A DNA stretch of 64,000 nucleotides from Gammaproteobacteria bacterium 45_16_T64 (GTDB lineage: Bacteria; Pseudomonadota; Gammaproteobacteria; Pseudomonadales; Ketobacteraceae), in NCBI GenBank assembly GCA_002162955.1, contig MABD01000008.1, forward strand, positions 62,001 to 126,000. Reading direction: 5' to 3'. Made by a program: the position numbers and the translations under genes. The notes under the pieces are model-generated. The model had not been told where the DNA came from, searched no databases, and saw only the letters and a list, made by a program, of their open reading frames with translations. This document shows, in pieces, positions 43,380 to 52,599 of the stretch. Each line of letters starts with the position of its first letter. Positions within the stretch are counted from its first letter, which is position 1.

Positions 43380-44228
43380 TTATTCGGTTTGGAGCGTTTC
43401 AGGTTTATTGTGTGACATATTTGATTGGGATTGAGAGTGAAATATCATGGCTTTTAGTTCTCTTATTTCATTTTGTAAGTCAGCTAAACTTGGTTCTGGC
43501 CCATTTTTCACAATTTTTGCCAATTCATGTTCTTGTTCCATCACAGAAACAACTATACCTATCACCATATTTAAAAAAGCGAATGCCGTAAAAAAAATAA
43601 AGGTCAAATAGAAAATCCAGCTAAAGGGATAAACTTCCATCGTTTCATATTGAATGTCAGTCCAGTCTTCAAAGGTCATTATCCTAAATAAGGTTAACAT
43701 CGAGATAGCTATGTTTCCCCACAAGACCGTATTGATGGGAGCAAACAAAAAACTTCCTATCGCTGCATAGATGTAAAAAATAATAAACATTAGAAGTAAA
43801 ACATACCCTAGTTGCGGTAGTGCTTTAAGTAGCGAGTTAATGAGAACCCTAAGTTCAGGTATTACAGAAACCATACGTAATACTCGAAAAATTCGTACTA
43901 ATCGGGCTAATAACGCCATTTCTGAGTCCTGAATAGGAATTAAACTAATAACCACCACCAGAGTATCAAAAACATTCCATCCATTTTTAAAGAAGTGTCG
44001 TTTGTTTTCGTCGGCAAGAAACCTAATAGATATTTCAATAAGAAAAAATACAGTTACGAATATATCCAGGTATTTAGTAAACAATACTATTTTGGGGTCT
44101 AGTTCATAGGTTTTTGCACCGATCTCAAGGGCCGAAATGATGATCACTGAAATAACTAAAAATTCAAAAATTCGGTTGTTCTTGAGTGAAACTAACTTAT
44201 TCATGAAATTCGTATACATAAATGACAA
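43380..44228 (-). CDS. Bacterial voltage-gated cation channel (NaChBac/Nav family) with acidic filter
   Basis: The 282-aa protein is one six-helix channel subunit: S1-S3 (about residues 20-100), S4 with spaced arginines (LARLVRIFRVLRMVSVIPEL), S5 (about 138-162), pore helix and filter, S6 (about 203-230, FAFLNMVIGIVVSVM), and a C-terminal coiled coil (LQNEIRELKAMIF). The filter reads T185-F-E-D-W-T-D191. NavAb has TLESWSM and the engineered calcium-selective CavAb TLDDWSD, so the two extra Asp (188 and 191) suggest calcium preference. It should form a homotetramer in the inner membrane. Confidence 0.9.
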   Translation of the reverse strand: MSFMYTNFMNKLVSLKNNRIFEFLVISVIIISALEIGAKTYELDPKIVLFTKYLDIFVTVFFLIEISIRFLADENKRHFFKNGWNVFDTLVVVISLIPIQDSEMALLARLVRIFRVLRMVSVIPELRVLINSLLKALPQLGYVLLLMFIIFYIYAAIGSFLFAPINTVLWGNIAISMLTLFRIMTFEDWTDIQYETMEVYPFSWIFYLTFIFFTAFAFLNMVIGIVVSVMEQEHELAKIVKNGPEPSLADLQNEIRELKAMIFHSQSQSNMSHNKPETLQTE

Positions 44229-44605
44229 TTACCGCTCGTATTGTAAATAAGATTTACATGGTTTTGTATCTTTGATCTTCGTATTGATCTTTAAAGTTTG
44301 GAGAAATTGCATTTTAGCAAAATATGAAGTGTAAATCCTTCGGGGGGGACCTTTTTGGATGGCCTTGGGATAGAGAGACAATAATCGGTGTTGGCAGAAA
44401 TAGTATTAGTACTTTTTTAGTTGTAGCCCTTGTTCATGTAACTATAATTTGGTCCGTTGCTCTCCCGCCCTGTTTTTTCAAATACGAGCCAACTGAGTTA
44501 ACCATGATTACATTCAAAAGGTTAATCTGACTTTTTTACGGCAGTTAACCCTATAGAGCGAACACCGATGGACGAATATTTAACAAGTAATTTCCTCCAA
44601 AGTCA
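44229..44605. other. Intergenic, 377 bp, no gene supported
   Basis: Frames here (for example a 68-codon plus-strand frame from 44324) lack ribosome sites and family resemblance. The left end should hold the channel promoter. Confidence 0.45.
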
Positions 44606-45085
44606 TTACACTAAATACCCATCAACAGCATGCGTTTTCCCATCATATTTTCGCAATGCGTTACTCAATGCGCCGCCAACTAAACCACCAATAAATACCA
44701 TTAGAAACGGGTTGCCGCGTCCCATGTTTAAACCAGCTAATCCACCAACAATCATTCCTGTTACGCTTGCTTGGATCTGGGGGCTGGATCGACGCCCATA
44801 TATCAGCAGGTTGGCAATATGTTCACAGTTATTAGCGGATACATGATACTGGCCGCTGTCCTGAAGGATTACCGTTAAGCGCTGCACAAGCACTGCATTA
44901 TCATGCTCTCCGGTCTCTATAACTTTCACTACTTTACCGTCCGCATACTCGACAAAGCTAATAATTTCCACATCGCCAGAGGGCGAGTTGTGGAGAACCT
45001 GGTTTCTGCCCAAGTAAACGCCTGCGTGTTCAACGAAACCCTTTCTGCGGTATAGCAAAAAGCCGGGTTTAATATTAGTATTCAT
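44606..45085 (-). CDS. LRAT-domain (NlpC/P60-superfamily) protein with C-terminal hydrophobic segment
   Basis: The 159-aa protein has the LRAT/H-box layout: N-terminal His in FVEHAGVYLGRNQVLHNS and the catalytic Cys in VSANNCEHIANLL (N-C-E-H). After the domain comes a Gly-rich hydrophobic segment (about residues 115-145, GMIVGGLAGLNMG ... FIGGLVGGALSNAL), likely membrane-inserting. Bacterial LRAT proteins act as acyltransferases, lipases or amidases; the activity here is unknown. It is transcribed divergently from an XRE regulator with a perfect inverted repeat between them. Confidence 0.82.
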   Translation of the reverse strand: MNTNIKPGFLLYRRKGFVEHAGVYLGRNQVLHNSPSGDVEIISFVEYADGKVVKVIETGEHDNAVLVQRLTVILQDSGQYHVSANNCEHIANLLIYGRRSSPQIQASVTGMIVGGLAGLNMGRGNPFLMVFIGGLVGGALSNALRKYDGKTHAVDGYLV

Positions 45086-45095
45086 ATAAATAACT

Positions 45096-45145
45096 CGTAT
45101 TCATTTACGTTTAAGGTAAATATACATTAAACGTAAATGAATACG
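45096..45145. promoter_or_regulatory. 19-bp perfect inverted repeat, probable operator of the LRAT/XRE pair
   Basis: CGTATTCATTTACGTTTAA at 45096-45114 and its exact complement TTAAACGTAAATGAATACG at 45127-45145 are separated by 12 AT-rich bases. The left arm begins 11 bp from the LRAT start; the right arm ends 63 bp before the XRE start. XRE proteins bind such dyads, so autoregulation and joint control of both genes is likely. Confidence 0.75.
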
Positions 45146-45208
45146 TGGTCAACTCTATTTGTTGGGTGAAAGCGATATGTGGTTAAACCTGTCTACGCGA
45201 GGTGCTCT

Positions 45209-45589
45209 ATGAATACTTCACAAACGACTTATTCAGCCGTGCTGGGGGTTGTTCTCTCCAATAAGCGACAGTTACAAAGCATGGAGCAAGGTGATATGGC
45301 TGCCCGTATGGGATTATCCCAGGCAAGTTACAGTCGACTAGAGGGCGGTAAATCAGCTTTTTCTATCGACCAGATGTATCAAGCCGCTACAGCCCTAGGT
45401 GTTAGCGGTGAGGATCTTTCAAATAGCTTAAATATCACCGTTTCGAATTTACGTGCCAATGGCGTAGAAGTGGTACCTCAAGTCAGGGGCAACACCACTC
45501 AGGCTAAGAAACAAGGCCTCGATGTGAGCGGCCTGGTAGCAGGTGCTGCCCTTGGGGCGTTGTTGATCAGCATATTAAGTAAAAAATAA
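45209..45589 (+). CDS. XRE-family regulator with C-terminal hydrophobic helix
   Basis: The protein is 126 aa from the ATG at 45209, with GAGG about 8 nt upstream. The HTH is at about residues 12-70 (MEQGDMAARMGLSQASYSRL, then SAFSIDQMYQAATALGVSGE). A short linker leads to a hydrophobic C-terminus (GLVAGAALGALLISILSKK), unusual for a small repressor and suggestive of membrane attachment. The LRAT-domain partner also has a Gly-rich hydrophobic tail. The gene is 35 bp upstream of hsdM and may also regulate the restriction operon. Confidence 0.82.
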   Translation: MNTSQTTYSAVLGVVLSNKRQLQSMEQGDMAARMGLSQASYSRLEGGKSAFSIDQMYQAATALGVSGEDLSNSLNITVSNLRANGVEVVPQVRGNTTQAKKQGLDVSGLVAGAALGALLISILSKK

Positions 45590-45624
45590 ACAATTACAGA
45601 GAGACCTAATTAGGAACAGCAAGA

Positions 45625-48042
45625 ATGGCAATTAAGAAAACCGAACTCTACTCAACCTTGTGGGCGAGCTGTGATGAGTTGCGTGGTGGCATGGACGCAT
45701 CCCAGTACAAAGATTATGTGCTGACCTTATTATTCATGAAATACGTCTCCGACAAGTATGCCGGTGATGATTACGGCCTGATCATGGTGCCCGAGGGGGC
45801 AGGTTACGATGATATGGTCGCACTGAAAAACGATAAAGAAATCGGCGATAAGATCAACAAGATTATCAGTAAGCTGGCAGAAGAGAATGACCTAAAAGGT
45901 GTTATCGATGTTGCTGACTTCAATGATGAAGACAAGCTTGGTAAAGGCAAGGACATGGTAGATCGCCTGACCAAGCTAGTGGGTATCTTCCAGGGTTTGG
46001 ACTTAGCCAATAATCGTGTCGAAGGCGATGATTTGTTGGGTGATGCCTATGAATACCTGATGCGTCACTTCGCTACTGACTCCGGCAAATCCAAAGGCCA
46101 GTTCTATACCCCCGCCGAAGTCTCTCGAATTTTATCCAAGGTGGTGGGTATTGCTAAAGATACCCCGCAAGACGCTACCGTATATGACCCGACGTGTGGT
46201 TCAGGTTCGCTATTATTAAAAGCTTCTGATGAAGCGCCTCGTGGGCTCACCATCTTCGGGCAGGAGATGGATAACGCCACGTCGGCACTGTCGCGTATGA
46301 ACATGATTCTGCATGACAACGTCACGGCTAAAATCTGGCAGGGTAATACTCTGGCTGACCCACACTTCAAGAGTGAAGATGAGAAGGGCTTAAAGACCTT
46401 TGATTTTGCCGTAGCTAACCCGCCATTCTCAGTGAAGAGCTGGAGCAATGGCATCAACATCAATGATGATGAGTTTAAACGCTTTGAATATGGCACACCG
46501 CCGGACAAAAATGGCGATTTCGCCTTTTTGCTGCATATCCTGAAATCCCTGAAAAGCACCGGAAAAGGCGCGGTTATTTTACCCCACGGCGTGTTATTTC
46601 GTGGTAATGCCGAATCCCGCATTCGTGAAAACCTGATCAAACAAGGTTATATCAGGGGCATTATCGGCTTGCCAGCAAACCTGTTTTACGGTACCAGTAT
46701 CCCCGCCTGTATTATTGTCATCGATAAAGAACATGCTGCTACCCGCGAGGGTATTTTTATGGTGGATGCCAGTAAAGGCTTTATGAAAGACGGCAATAAA
46801 AACCGCCTACGCAGCCAGGATATCCATAAAATCGTTGATATCTTTACCAAACAACAGGAATCAAATCGTTACAGCCGCATGGTGAGCTTCAAAGAAATTG
46901 CCGATAACGACTACAACCTTAATATCCCGCGTTATATCGATTCCTCAGAGCCGGAAGACTTACACGATCTTAGTGCTCATTTATCGAGCGGTATCCCAAA
47001 TCGTGATATTGAAGCGCTGGATAAATACTGGCAGGTATTCCCCTCTATTCGAGCATCCTTATTTAAAGACGCGCGTGAAGGTTACAGCGAGGCACAGATT
47101 GCCGCCAATGAGGTGAAAAATACCATCCTCAACCATAACGAATTTAAAACCTTTGCTAACACCGCCATTGATTTATTTCATGCTTGGAAAGAAGAGGAAG
47201 ACCTAAAAGTTTTAGATGTTGGTCAAGCCCCAAAAGAAATCATCCATCGTATTTCTGAAAGTCTGTTAAGTACATTTACCGAAGCACCTTTGCTGGATAA
47301 ATACGACATCTATCAAATTATCATGGATTACTGGGCTGACACCTTGCAAGACGATGTTTATGTCATCACTCAGGATAGTTGGCAAGCGGGCGAAGTTTTA
47401 CGCGAACTGGTGGTCAATAAAGGCGACAAGTTAAAGGAAACTCCAGATATCATCATTAAAAAAGCCAAATACAAAGCAGAGCTTATTCCTCCTGCATTGA
47501 TTGTGAATCAATTCTTTAAAGATGAAAAAGTCGCCCTTGATGAATTACAAGCGACTTGCGATGTCAGCACACAAGCATTAGAAGCATACATAGAAGAAAA
47601 TGCAGTAGAAGATGGCTTACTGGCCGAAGCATTATCAGACGCGGGTAAAGTCAGTAAAACAACCGTGGCAGTACGTTTAAAGCAAGCTACAGACGCAGAA
47701 GAAGTGACAGCACTTAAAAAAGTAAAAAAGCTTATTGGAACAGAAGCGGCCAATAAAAAAACCGTTAAAGACGCGCAAGAAGCCTTAGATCAACGAGTGT
47801 TTGATCAATACCCTGCATTGACCATTGAAGAAATTAAAACCCTCATCGTCGAAGATAAATGGTTAGCGACTTTACAAGCCAATATCGTAGCTGAGATTGA
47901 GCGCATCACCCAACAGCTGGCCAATCGTGTTAAAACTCTAGAAGAACGCTACTGCATCCCAATGTCTGCTTTGATCGATAATGTTGCTGAACTAAGCGAC
48001 AAGGTGGATGAGCACCTGAAAAAAATGGGGCTGGCATGGTGA
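45625..48042 (+). CDS. hsdM: Type I restriction-modification methyltransferase subunit (HsdM)
   Basis: The 805-aa protein has an N-terminal HsdM helical domain (about residues 8-140) and an N6-adenine methyltransferase core: SAM-binding VYDPTCGSGSLLLKAS (motif I) and FAVANPPFSVKSWS (motif IV, NPPF). Residues beyond about 480 form a long helical, charged extension, so it is of the larger HsdM type. With HsdS it methylates the recognition sequence and protects host DNA. It opens the operon and overlaps hsdS by 7 bp. Confidence 0.95.
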   Translation: MAIKKTELYSTLWASCDELRGGMDASQYKDYVLTLLFMKYVSDKYAGDDYGLIMVPEGAGYDDMVALKNDKEIGDKINKIISKLAEENDLKGVIDVADFNDEDKLGKGKDMVDRLTKLVGIFQGLDLANNRVEGDDLLGDAYEYLMRHFATDSGKSKGQFYTPAEVSRILSKVVGIAKDTPQDATVYDPTCGSGSLLLKASDEAPRGLTIFGQEMDNATSALSRMNMILHDNVTAKIWQGNTLADPHFKSEDEKGLKTFDFAVANPPFSVKSWSNGININDDEFKRFEYGTPPDKNGDFAFLLHILKSLKSTGKGAVILPHGVLFRGNAESRIRENLIKQGYIRGIIGLPANLFYGTSIPACIIVIDKEHAATREGIFMVDASKGFMKDGNKNRLRSQDIHKIVDIFTKQQESNRYSRMVSFKEIADNDYNLNIPRYIDSSEPEDLHDLSAHLSSGIPNRDIEALDKYWQVFPSIRASLFKDAREGYSEAQIAANEVKNTILNHNEFKTFANTAIDLFHAWKEEEDLKVLDVGQAPKEIIHRISESLLSTFTEAPLLDKYDIYQIIMDYWADTLQDDVYVITQDSWQAGEVLRELVVNKGDKLKETPDIIIKKAKYKAELIPPALIVNQFFKDEKVALDELQATCDVSTQALEAYIEENAVEDGLLAEALSDAGKVSKTTVAVRLKQATDAEEVTALKKVKKLIGTEAANKKTVKDAQEALDQRVFDQYPALTIEEIKTLIVEDKWLATLQANIVAEIERITQQLANRVKTLEERYCIPMSALIDNVAELSDKVDEHLKKMGLAW

Positions 48043-49463
48043 GTACGATGACAGGCTTGGAGCTGAAAAACATATCAGAAGGTTACAAACTGACGAAAAT
48101 CGGGCTAATACCGGAAGACTGGGATATTGTGGCGCTCGGTGATTATTCAAAATTTGTTACTAGCGGATCTCGTGGTTGGGCAAGATACTACTCAGGAAAC
48201 GGGGCCTTGTTTGTTCGAAGTCAGAATGTCCGAGGTGGCCGTCTCGATTTCACAGATAGACAGTTTGTGAGCCCACCGAATGGGAGCGAAGGTAGTCGAA
48301 CACAAGTTAAGCATAGTGACTTACTTATCACTATTACCGGCAATAGTGTAGGTAATGTAGCCCTCGTTGAGTATGAATTAGGCGAAGCTTACATTAGTCA
48401 GCACGTAGGGCTGGTTCGTTTGAAAGATACTATATATGGGCAATACATTTGCCGATTTCTGTCTCCTGGTTCGCCAGGTAATATGCAGATATGGGCTAGT
48501 CAATCTGGGCAGAGCAAGCCAGGGTTGACTCTTCGGATCTTACATGATTTTCGGCTGGCGCTACCTCCGTCCAAAATCGAATTAGAAAAAATTGTTAGGG
48601 CTCTCTCCGATGTTGATAGCCTGATCGTCGCCTTAGAATCCCTCATAGCTAAAAAAAGCGCTATCAAAACCGCTGCCATGCAGCAAATACTCACGGGTAA
48701 AAAACGCTTGCCGGGTTTTGCTAAGAAAAATAGTGATGCGACCCAAGCATCGCAGACTGATCAAAATACTGATTCCGCAATAAATTACAATGGCCAAACC
48801 GCCCCACGCCCTGGCTACAAGCATACGGAACTGGGTGAGATACCGGAGGATTGGGAGGTTGTTAGCTATGAAGAGTCATTTAAATTTCTTCCTTCAGCGT
48901 CCAATTCAAGAAGTGACCTAACGGAAAACGATGAGCTTTCATATATTCACTATGGTGATATTCATACACTGTGGGATATTAAATTAGATTTTTCGAAATC
49001 TAGTCTGCCTAAAATTTCACAGGAAAAAGTTGGTGGAGCAGTGCCAATAAAAGACGGTGATGTCATTATGGCAGATGCCTCGGAGGATTATGCTGGCATA
49101 GGTAAAAGCGTTGAAATTCAAGGGCTAGGCGATAGAAAAGCGATCTCAGGGTTACATACATTCTTGTTAAGAGATAAAGGGTATTTTGTTGACGGCTTTA
49201 GAGGCTATTTACATTTGATAAAAGCTGTTAAAAACAATTTTGATCGACTTGCAACTGGTTTGAAAGTATATGGGTTATCAAAAAATAGTTTAAAGGAGGT
49301 ATTGCTCCTAGTACCTCCAAAGGAGGAGCAAACCGCCATCGCCAATGTTCTATCCGACATGGACACGGAACTCGACGCTCTTCAGCAACGCCTCAATAAA
49401 ACCCAACAAATCAAACAAGGCATGATGCAGGAATTGCTGACAGGGAAAACGCGTTTAATATGA
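48036..49463 (+). CDS. hsdS: Type I restriction-modification specificity subunit (HsdS)
   Basis: The 475-aa protein has two target-recognition domains (about residues 10-190 and 255-440). Each begins with a similar segment (KIGLIPEDWDIVALGDYSKF; ELGEIPEDWEVVSYEESFKF) and ends in a conserved helix with MQQILTGKKRLPGF and MMQELLTGKTRLI. The repeated layout predicts a bipartite DNA target; the bases cannot be read off. The start overlaps hsdM and the stop overlaps the RES gene by 4 bp. Confidence 0.93.
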   Translation: MVSTMTGLELKNISEGYKLTKIGLIPEDWDIVALGDYSKFVTSGSRGWARYYSGNGALFVRSQNVRGGRLDFTDRQFVSPPNGSEGSRTQVKHSDLLITITGNSVGNVALVEYELGEAYISQHVGLVRLKDTIYGQYICRFLSPGSPGNMQIWASQSGQSKPGLTLRILHDFRLALPPSKIELEKIVRALSDVDSLIVALESLIAKKSAIKTAAMQQILTGKKRLPGFAKKNSDATQASQTDQNTDSAINYNGQTAPRPGYKHTELGEIPEDWEVVSYEESFKFLPSASNSRSDLTENDELSYIHYGDIHTLWDIKLDFSKSSLPKISQEKVGGAVPIKDGDVIMADASEDYAGIGKSVEIQGLGDRKAISGLHTFLLRDKGYFVDGFRGYLHLIKAVKNNFDRLATGLKVYGLSKNSLKEVLLLVPPKEEQTAIANVLSDMDTELDALQQRLNKTQQIKQGMMQELLTGKTRLI

Positions 49464-50722
49464 TATGTGCCGATTGCGTTAAATTAGACTCATTAAAACT
49501 ATTTATTAATCAGAATAGCAAAGTCGATGTTTGTGAGTTTTGTAAGGCGTCAAAGAAGTGCGTGGATAAAGAGCAGCTTTATTCATATATGGAAAAACAG
49601 CTATTTGAAGCGTTAACACCGACTGATGATCTTTCAAACTTTGAACAAGCAATGATTTATGAGTGTGGTTCGGATGAGCCGGCTGTCTATACGCTTTTTG
49701 ACTTTATTCAGGACGCTGATGATATTGTTGATGAGAATGTGGCTGAGGAGTTTGTCAACTGGCTACCCGTTAAGTATCATACTGACGAGCACGGCTATGA
49801 AGCACTTTATGTTTTTGATGATGGCACCCTTGAATGTAATGATTATGCCCATGAATGGGAGAAGTTTGTTAAAGATATTCATCATGGTCGGCGTTTTTTT
49901 AATGAAAAAGCTAAGAGTTTCCTTGATTCGCTACTGTCAATCTTAGATCAAGGCGACAAGCTTCATACGGATGTTGTTGAGGTTATTGATTGTGATGCGC
50001 AGTTATATAGAGCAAGAATTGTTTCTGGTAAAGATCAGATAGAAGAAGTAAGTAATGATCCAGCCGCACAATTAGGGCCTGTCCCCGAAAAACTGGCTAG
50101 TAATCAGAGAATGACTCCGGCGGGAATTTCTGCCATGTATTGCTCTCTGGATAGGAATACCTGTCTTTGCGAACTACGGACTATTGTAGGGGATACTGCG
50201 ATATCTGGAGAGTTTCGGCCTATTAAACCACTGAAATTATTGAACCTGTCTTCGTTGACGTCAGTGAGCTTCGTTGTGGGTGATTATTTGTCTGTTGATT
50301 GGCGTAAGCATACCCACGCGACTGAGTTTTTTAAAGAAATGGTCTACAAACTGTCCAGACCTCTGGGGCGACAAGATGAGCTAGGTTATCTCTCAACACA
50401 GGTGTTTTTTGAATACCTTCGGGTCAAGTATCACAAAGAGGTTGATGGTGTTCAATTTACCTCAGTTCAAACTGATGGCCAGGGCATAAATATAGCCTTG
50501 TTCCCAGAGTCTTCTGTTATTGGAAATCAGGATGATGTTGACCAGCATAGCGATACTTTCCCATTGGATAAGCAGGTACCAAAACTATATTACGTAGATA
50601 AGTCTTTGGTTTTCCATCGTATCAAAGCGGTTAAAATAGACTCGCATGATGAGAATAGTTCTGCTCCATATGTGATGGATGAATTAACTCGTAAAAGGTT
50701 ATACCCAGGGACTAAAATTTAG
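49460..50722 (+). CDS. RES-domain protein with HEPN/RES N-terminal region
   Basis: The 420-aa protein begins with two CxxC pairs (CADC at about residue 3, CEFC at about 26), then a helical region typical of RES-associated N-terminal domains. The RES domain (about 175-390) shows LYRARI, then TPAGISAMYCSLDRNTCLCEL with the conserved Ser and Glu. RES toxins such as MbcT and Res degrade NAD+. Unlike RES/Xre pairs, no small antitoxin is fused or adjacent. It overlaps hsdS by 4 bp and so is made as part of the type I operon. Confidence 0.85.
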   Translation: MICADCVKLDSLKLFINQNSKVDVCEFCKASKKCVDKEQLYSYMEKQLFEALTPTDDLSNFEQAMIYECGSDEPAVYTLFDFIQDADDIVDENVAEEFVNWLPVKYHTDEHGYEALYVFDDGTLECNDYAHEWEKFVKDIHHGRRFFNEKAKSFLDSLLSILDQGDKLHTDVVEVIDCDAQLYRARIVSGKDQIEEVSNDPAAQLGPVPEKLASNQRMTPAGISAMYCSLDRNTCLCELRTIVGDTAISGEFRPIKPLKLLNLSSLTSVSFVVGDYLSVDWRKHTHATEFFKEMVYKLSRPLGRQDELGYLSTQVFFEYLRVKYHKEVDGVQFTSVQTDGQGINIALFPESSVIGNQDDVDQHSDTFPLDKQVPKLYYVDKSLVFHRIKAVKIDSHDENSSAPYVMDELTRKRLYPGTKI

Positions 50723-50793
50723 TCGCCTGTTAAGACTGGGGCACGGAAAGACCGTTAATAATTAATATGGTGCAGATATATCAAGGATAAGGT

Positions 50794-52599
50794 ATGGCAG
50801 ATAATGAACTTTCGCTGAGGCCAATTAGCGCACTTCTAAATGAGTCGTTTTATATTCCGGCGTATCAGCGTGGGTATCGTTGGACAGAGCGTCAAGTGAC
50901 TGAACTGTTGAATGACATTAAGGAATTTCAACAGCAAGCAGAAGAAGGCTCCAAAGACGCCTTCTATTGTTTGCAGCCCATAGTCGTTAAACAGCGCAGT
51001 GGCGCTTGGGAACTGGTTGATGGGCAGCAGCGATTAACCACCATTTTTATCATTCTCACTTATCTCAAAGATATCCTTACACTGCTAGATAAATCACGTT
51101 ATCAATTAAGTTATGAAACCAGAGAGACCAGCGCAGAGTTTCTTAATCATATTGATGATGACCGTAGCGATGAAAATATAGACTTTTTTCATATTGTTGA
51201 AGCAAAAAAAGCAGTTGAACAGTGGTTTGAAGCACAAGATGGTACTTATAAAATTAAATTTGTACAAACACTACTCAATGACGATGACACCGGTAAAAAT
51301 GTAAAAGTGATTTGGTATGAGATTAATGAAAACGAAGATGCTACGGCTGTTTTTACTCGACTAAACATGGGTAAAATCCCCCTGGTTAATGCTGAACTTG
51401 TCAAGGCGTTGTTTTTAAAATCAAGTAACTTCGACCGTGATGGAAAAGCCTCTAGGCACCTTCAACAACTCAATATTTCTCAGGAGTGGGATGCGATAGA
51501 AAAACGCTTACAAGATGATGCTTTTTGGTATTTTGTAAGCAATATTTCTATGAGAACTAATCGTATAGAGTTTGTTCTTGATCTGGCCGCCAGAAGCTTA
51601 AGTAGTGAAAACATTCTGGGCACAGGAAAATTGAAAATATTTCTTCAGTTTAACCATCTTTTTAACGAGAAAAATGCCGATGTTGTGCAAGAGTGGCTCA
51701 AGGTGAAGCAGTGTTTTATGACATTGGAAGAGTGGTTTAATGATCGTGCTCTATTCCATTTAGTGGGGTATTTGGTATCGCAAAAAGTAGCCATTGAGGA
51801 GATATTTGATTTAAGCGATTCTAGCCAAACAAAATATGAATTTAGACAAGCGTTAATTGAGCGTGTTTTTGAAAAATCATTTCCTAATAATGATTTTTCG
51901 GTACTATCTAAAGAGATGGTTGAAGCGGAGCTATCTCAGCTAAGTTATGACTCTGGCGCCAAACGACTGCGAGCAATTTTGCTATTGTTCAATATCGCAA
52001 GCCTGCTAGCCAACTCAATTACGAACTCTCGTTTTCAATTCGAAAAATTCAAGATAGACCTATGGGATATAGAGCACATACGTTCTGTAGCCACTGATAT
52101 GCCAAGCGTTAAAGATAAGCAAAAAACTTGGCTAAGCAATGTGGTTGACTATATCTCTGAGGATAATACCATTACTGCCGAAGAAAGGTCGGTGAAAGAT
52201 GCTAGTACTGCACAATTAATCAGGGAGGATGCAAACATATTATTAAAAAATGCGTCATTTGACAATGACCAGTTTGAAGCTGTTTATGAGCGAGTTATAG
52301 CGCTATATGACCCAAGTGGCGATGAAGATGTCGATAACTCTATTGGTAATTTAACTCTCTTGGACAGTTCAACAAATCGTAGCTACCAAAACGCCGTATT
52401 CCCAATAAAACGTTCTAGAGTTATTGCCCTCGACAAGCAAGCGACTTTTGTTCCTTTATGCACTAAAAATGCTTTTTTGAAATACTACAGTAAGCAAGTG
52501 GACAAAATGTTGTTTTGGGAAGCAAAGGATAGTCAAGATCATCAGTTAGCCATGGTTGATTGCATTTATGGCATTTTTTGTGGCAAAGGAGTGCACTAA
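50794..52599 (+). CDS. DUF262/DUF1524 protein, GmrSD-like
   Basis: The 601-aa protein has an N-terminal DUF262 domain (YIPAYQRGYRWTERQVTELL and LVDGQQRLTTIFI, the DGQQR nucleotide motif). The C-terminal part resembles the DUF1524 HNH nuclease (DLWDIEHIRSVA, then IGNLTLLDSSTNRSYQNAVF). This is the domain order of GmrSD, the type IV enzyme that cuts glucosylated hydroxymethylcytosine phage DNA. RBS AAGGA precedes the ATG. Its stop shares a base with the start of the second DUF262 gene (TAATG). Confidence 0.88.
   Translation: MADNELSLRPISALLNESFYIPAYQRGYRWTERQVTELLNDIKEFQQQAEEGSKDAFYCLQPIVVKQRSGAWELVDGQQRLTTIFIILTYLKDILTLLDKSRYQLSYETRETSAEFLNHIDDDRSDENIDFFHIVEAKKAVEQWFEAQDGTYKIKFVQTLLNDDDTGKNVKVIWYEINENEDATAVFTRLNMGKIPLVNAELVKALFLKSSNFDRDGKASRHLQQLNISQEWDAIEKRLQDDAFWYFVSNISMRTNRIEFVLDLAARSLSSENILGTGKLKIFLQFNHLFNEKNADVVQEWLKVKQCFMTLEEWFNDRALFHLVGYLVSQKVAIEEIFDLSDSSQTKYEFRQALIERVFEKSFPNNDFSVLSKEMVEAELSQLSYDSGAKRLRAILLLFNIASLLANSITNSRFQFEKFKIDLWDIEHIRSVATDMPSVKDKQKTWLSNVVDYISEDNTITAEERSVKDASTAQLIREDANILLKNASFDNDQFEAVYERVIALYDPSGDEDVDNSIGNLTLLDSSTNRSYQNAVFPIKRSRVIALDKQATFVPLCTKNAFLKYYSKQVDKMLFWEAKDSQDHQLAMVDCIYGIFCGKGVH

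Noticed and set aside
43217-43591. 124-codon plus-strand frame overlapping the channel gene end
   Set aside because: It overlaps conserved channel sequence antisense and has no family resemblance.
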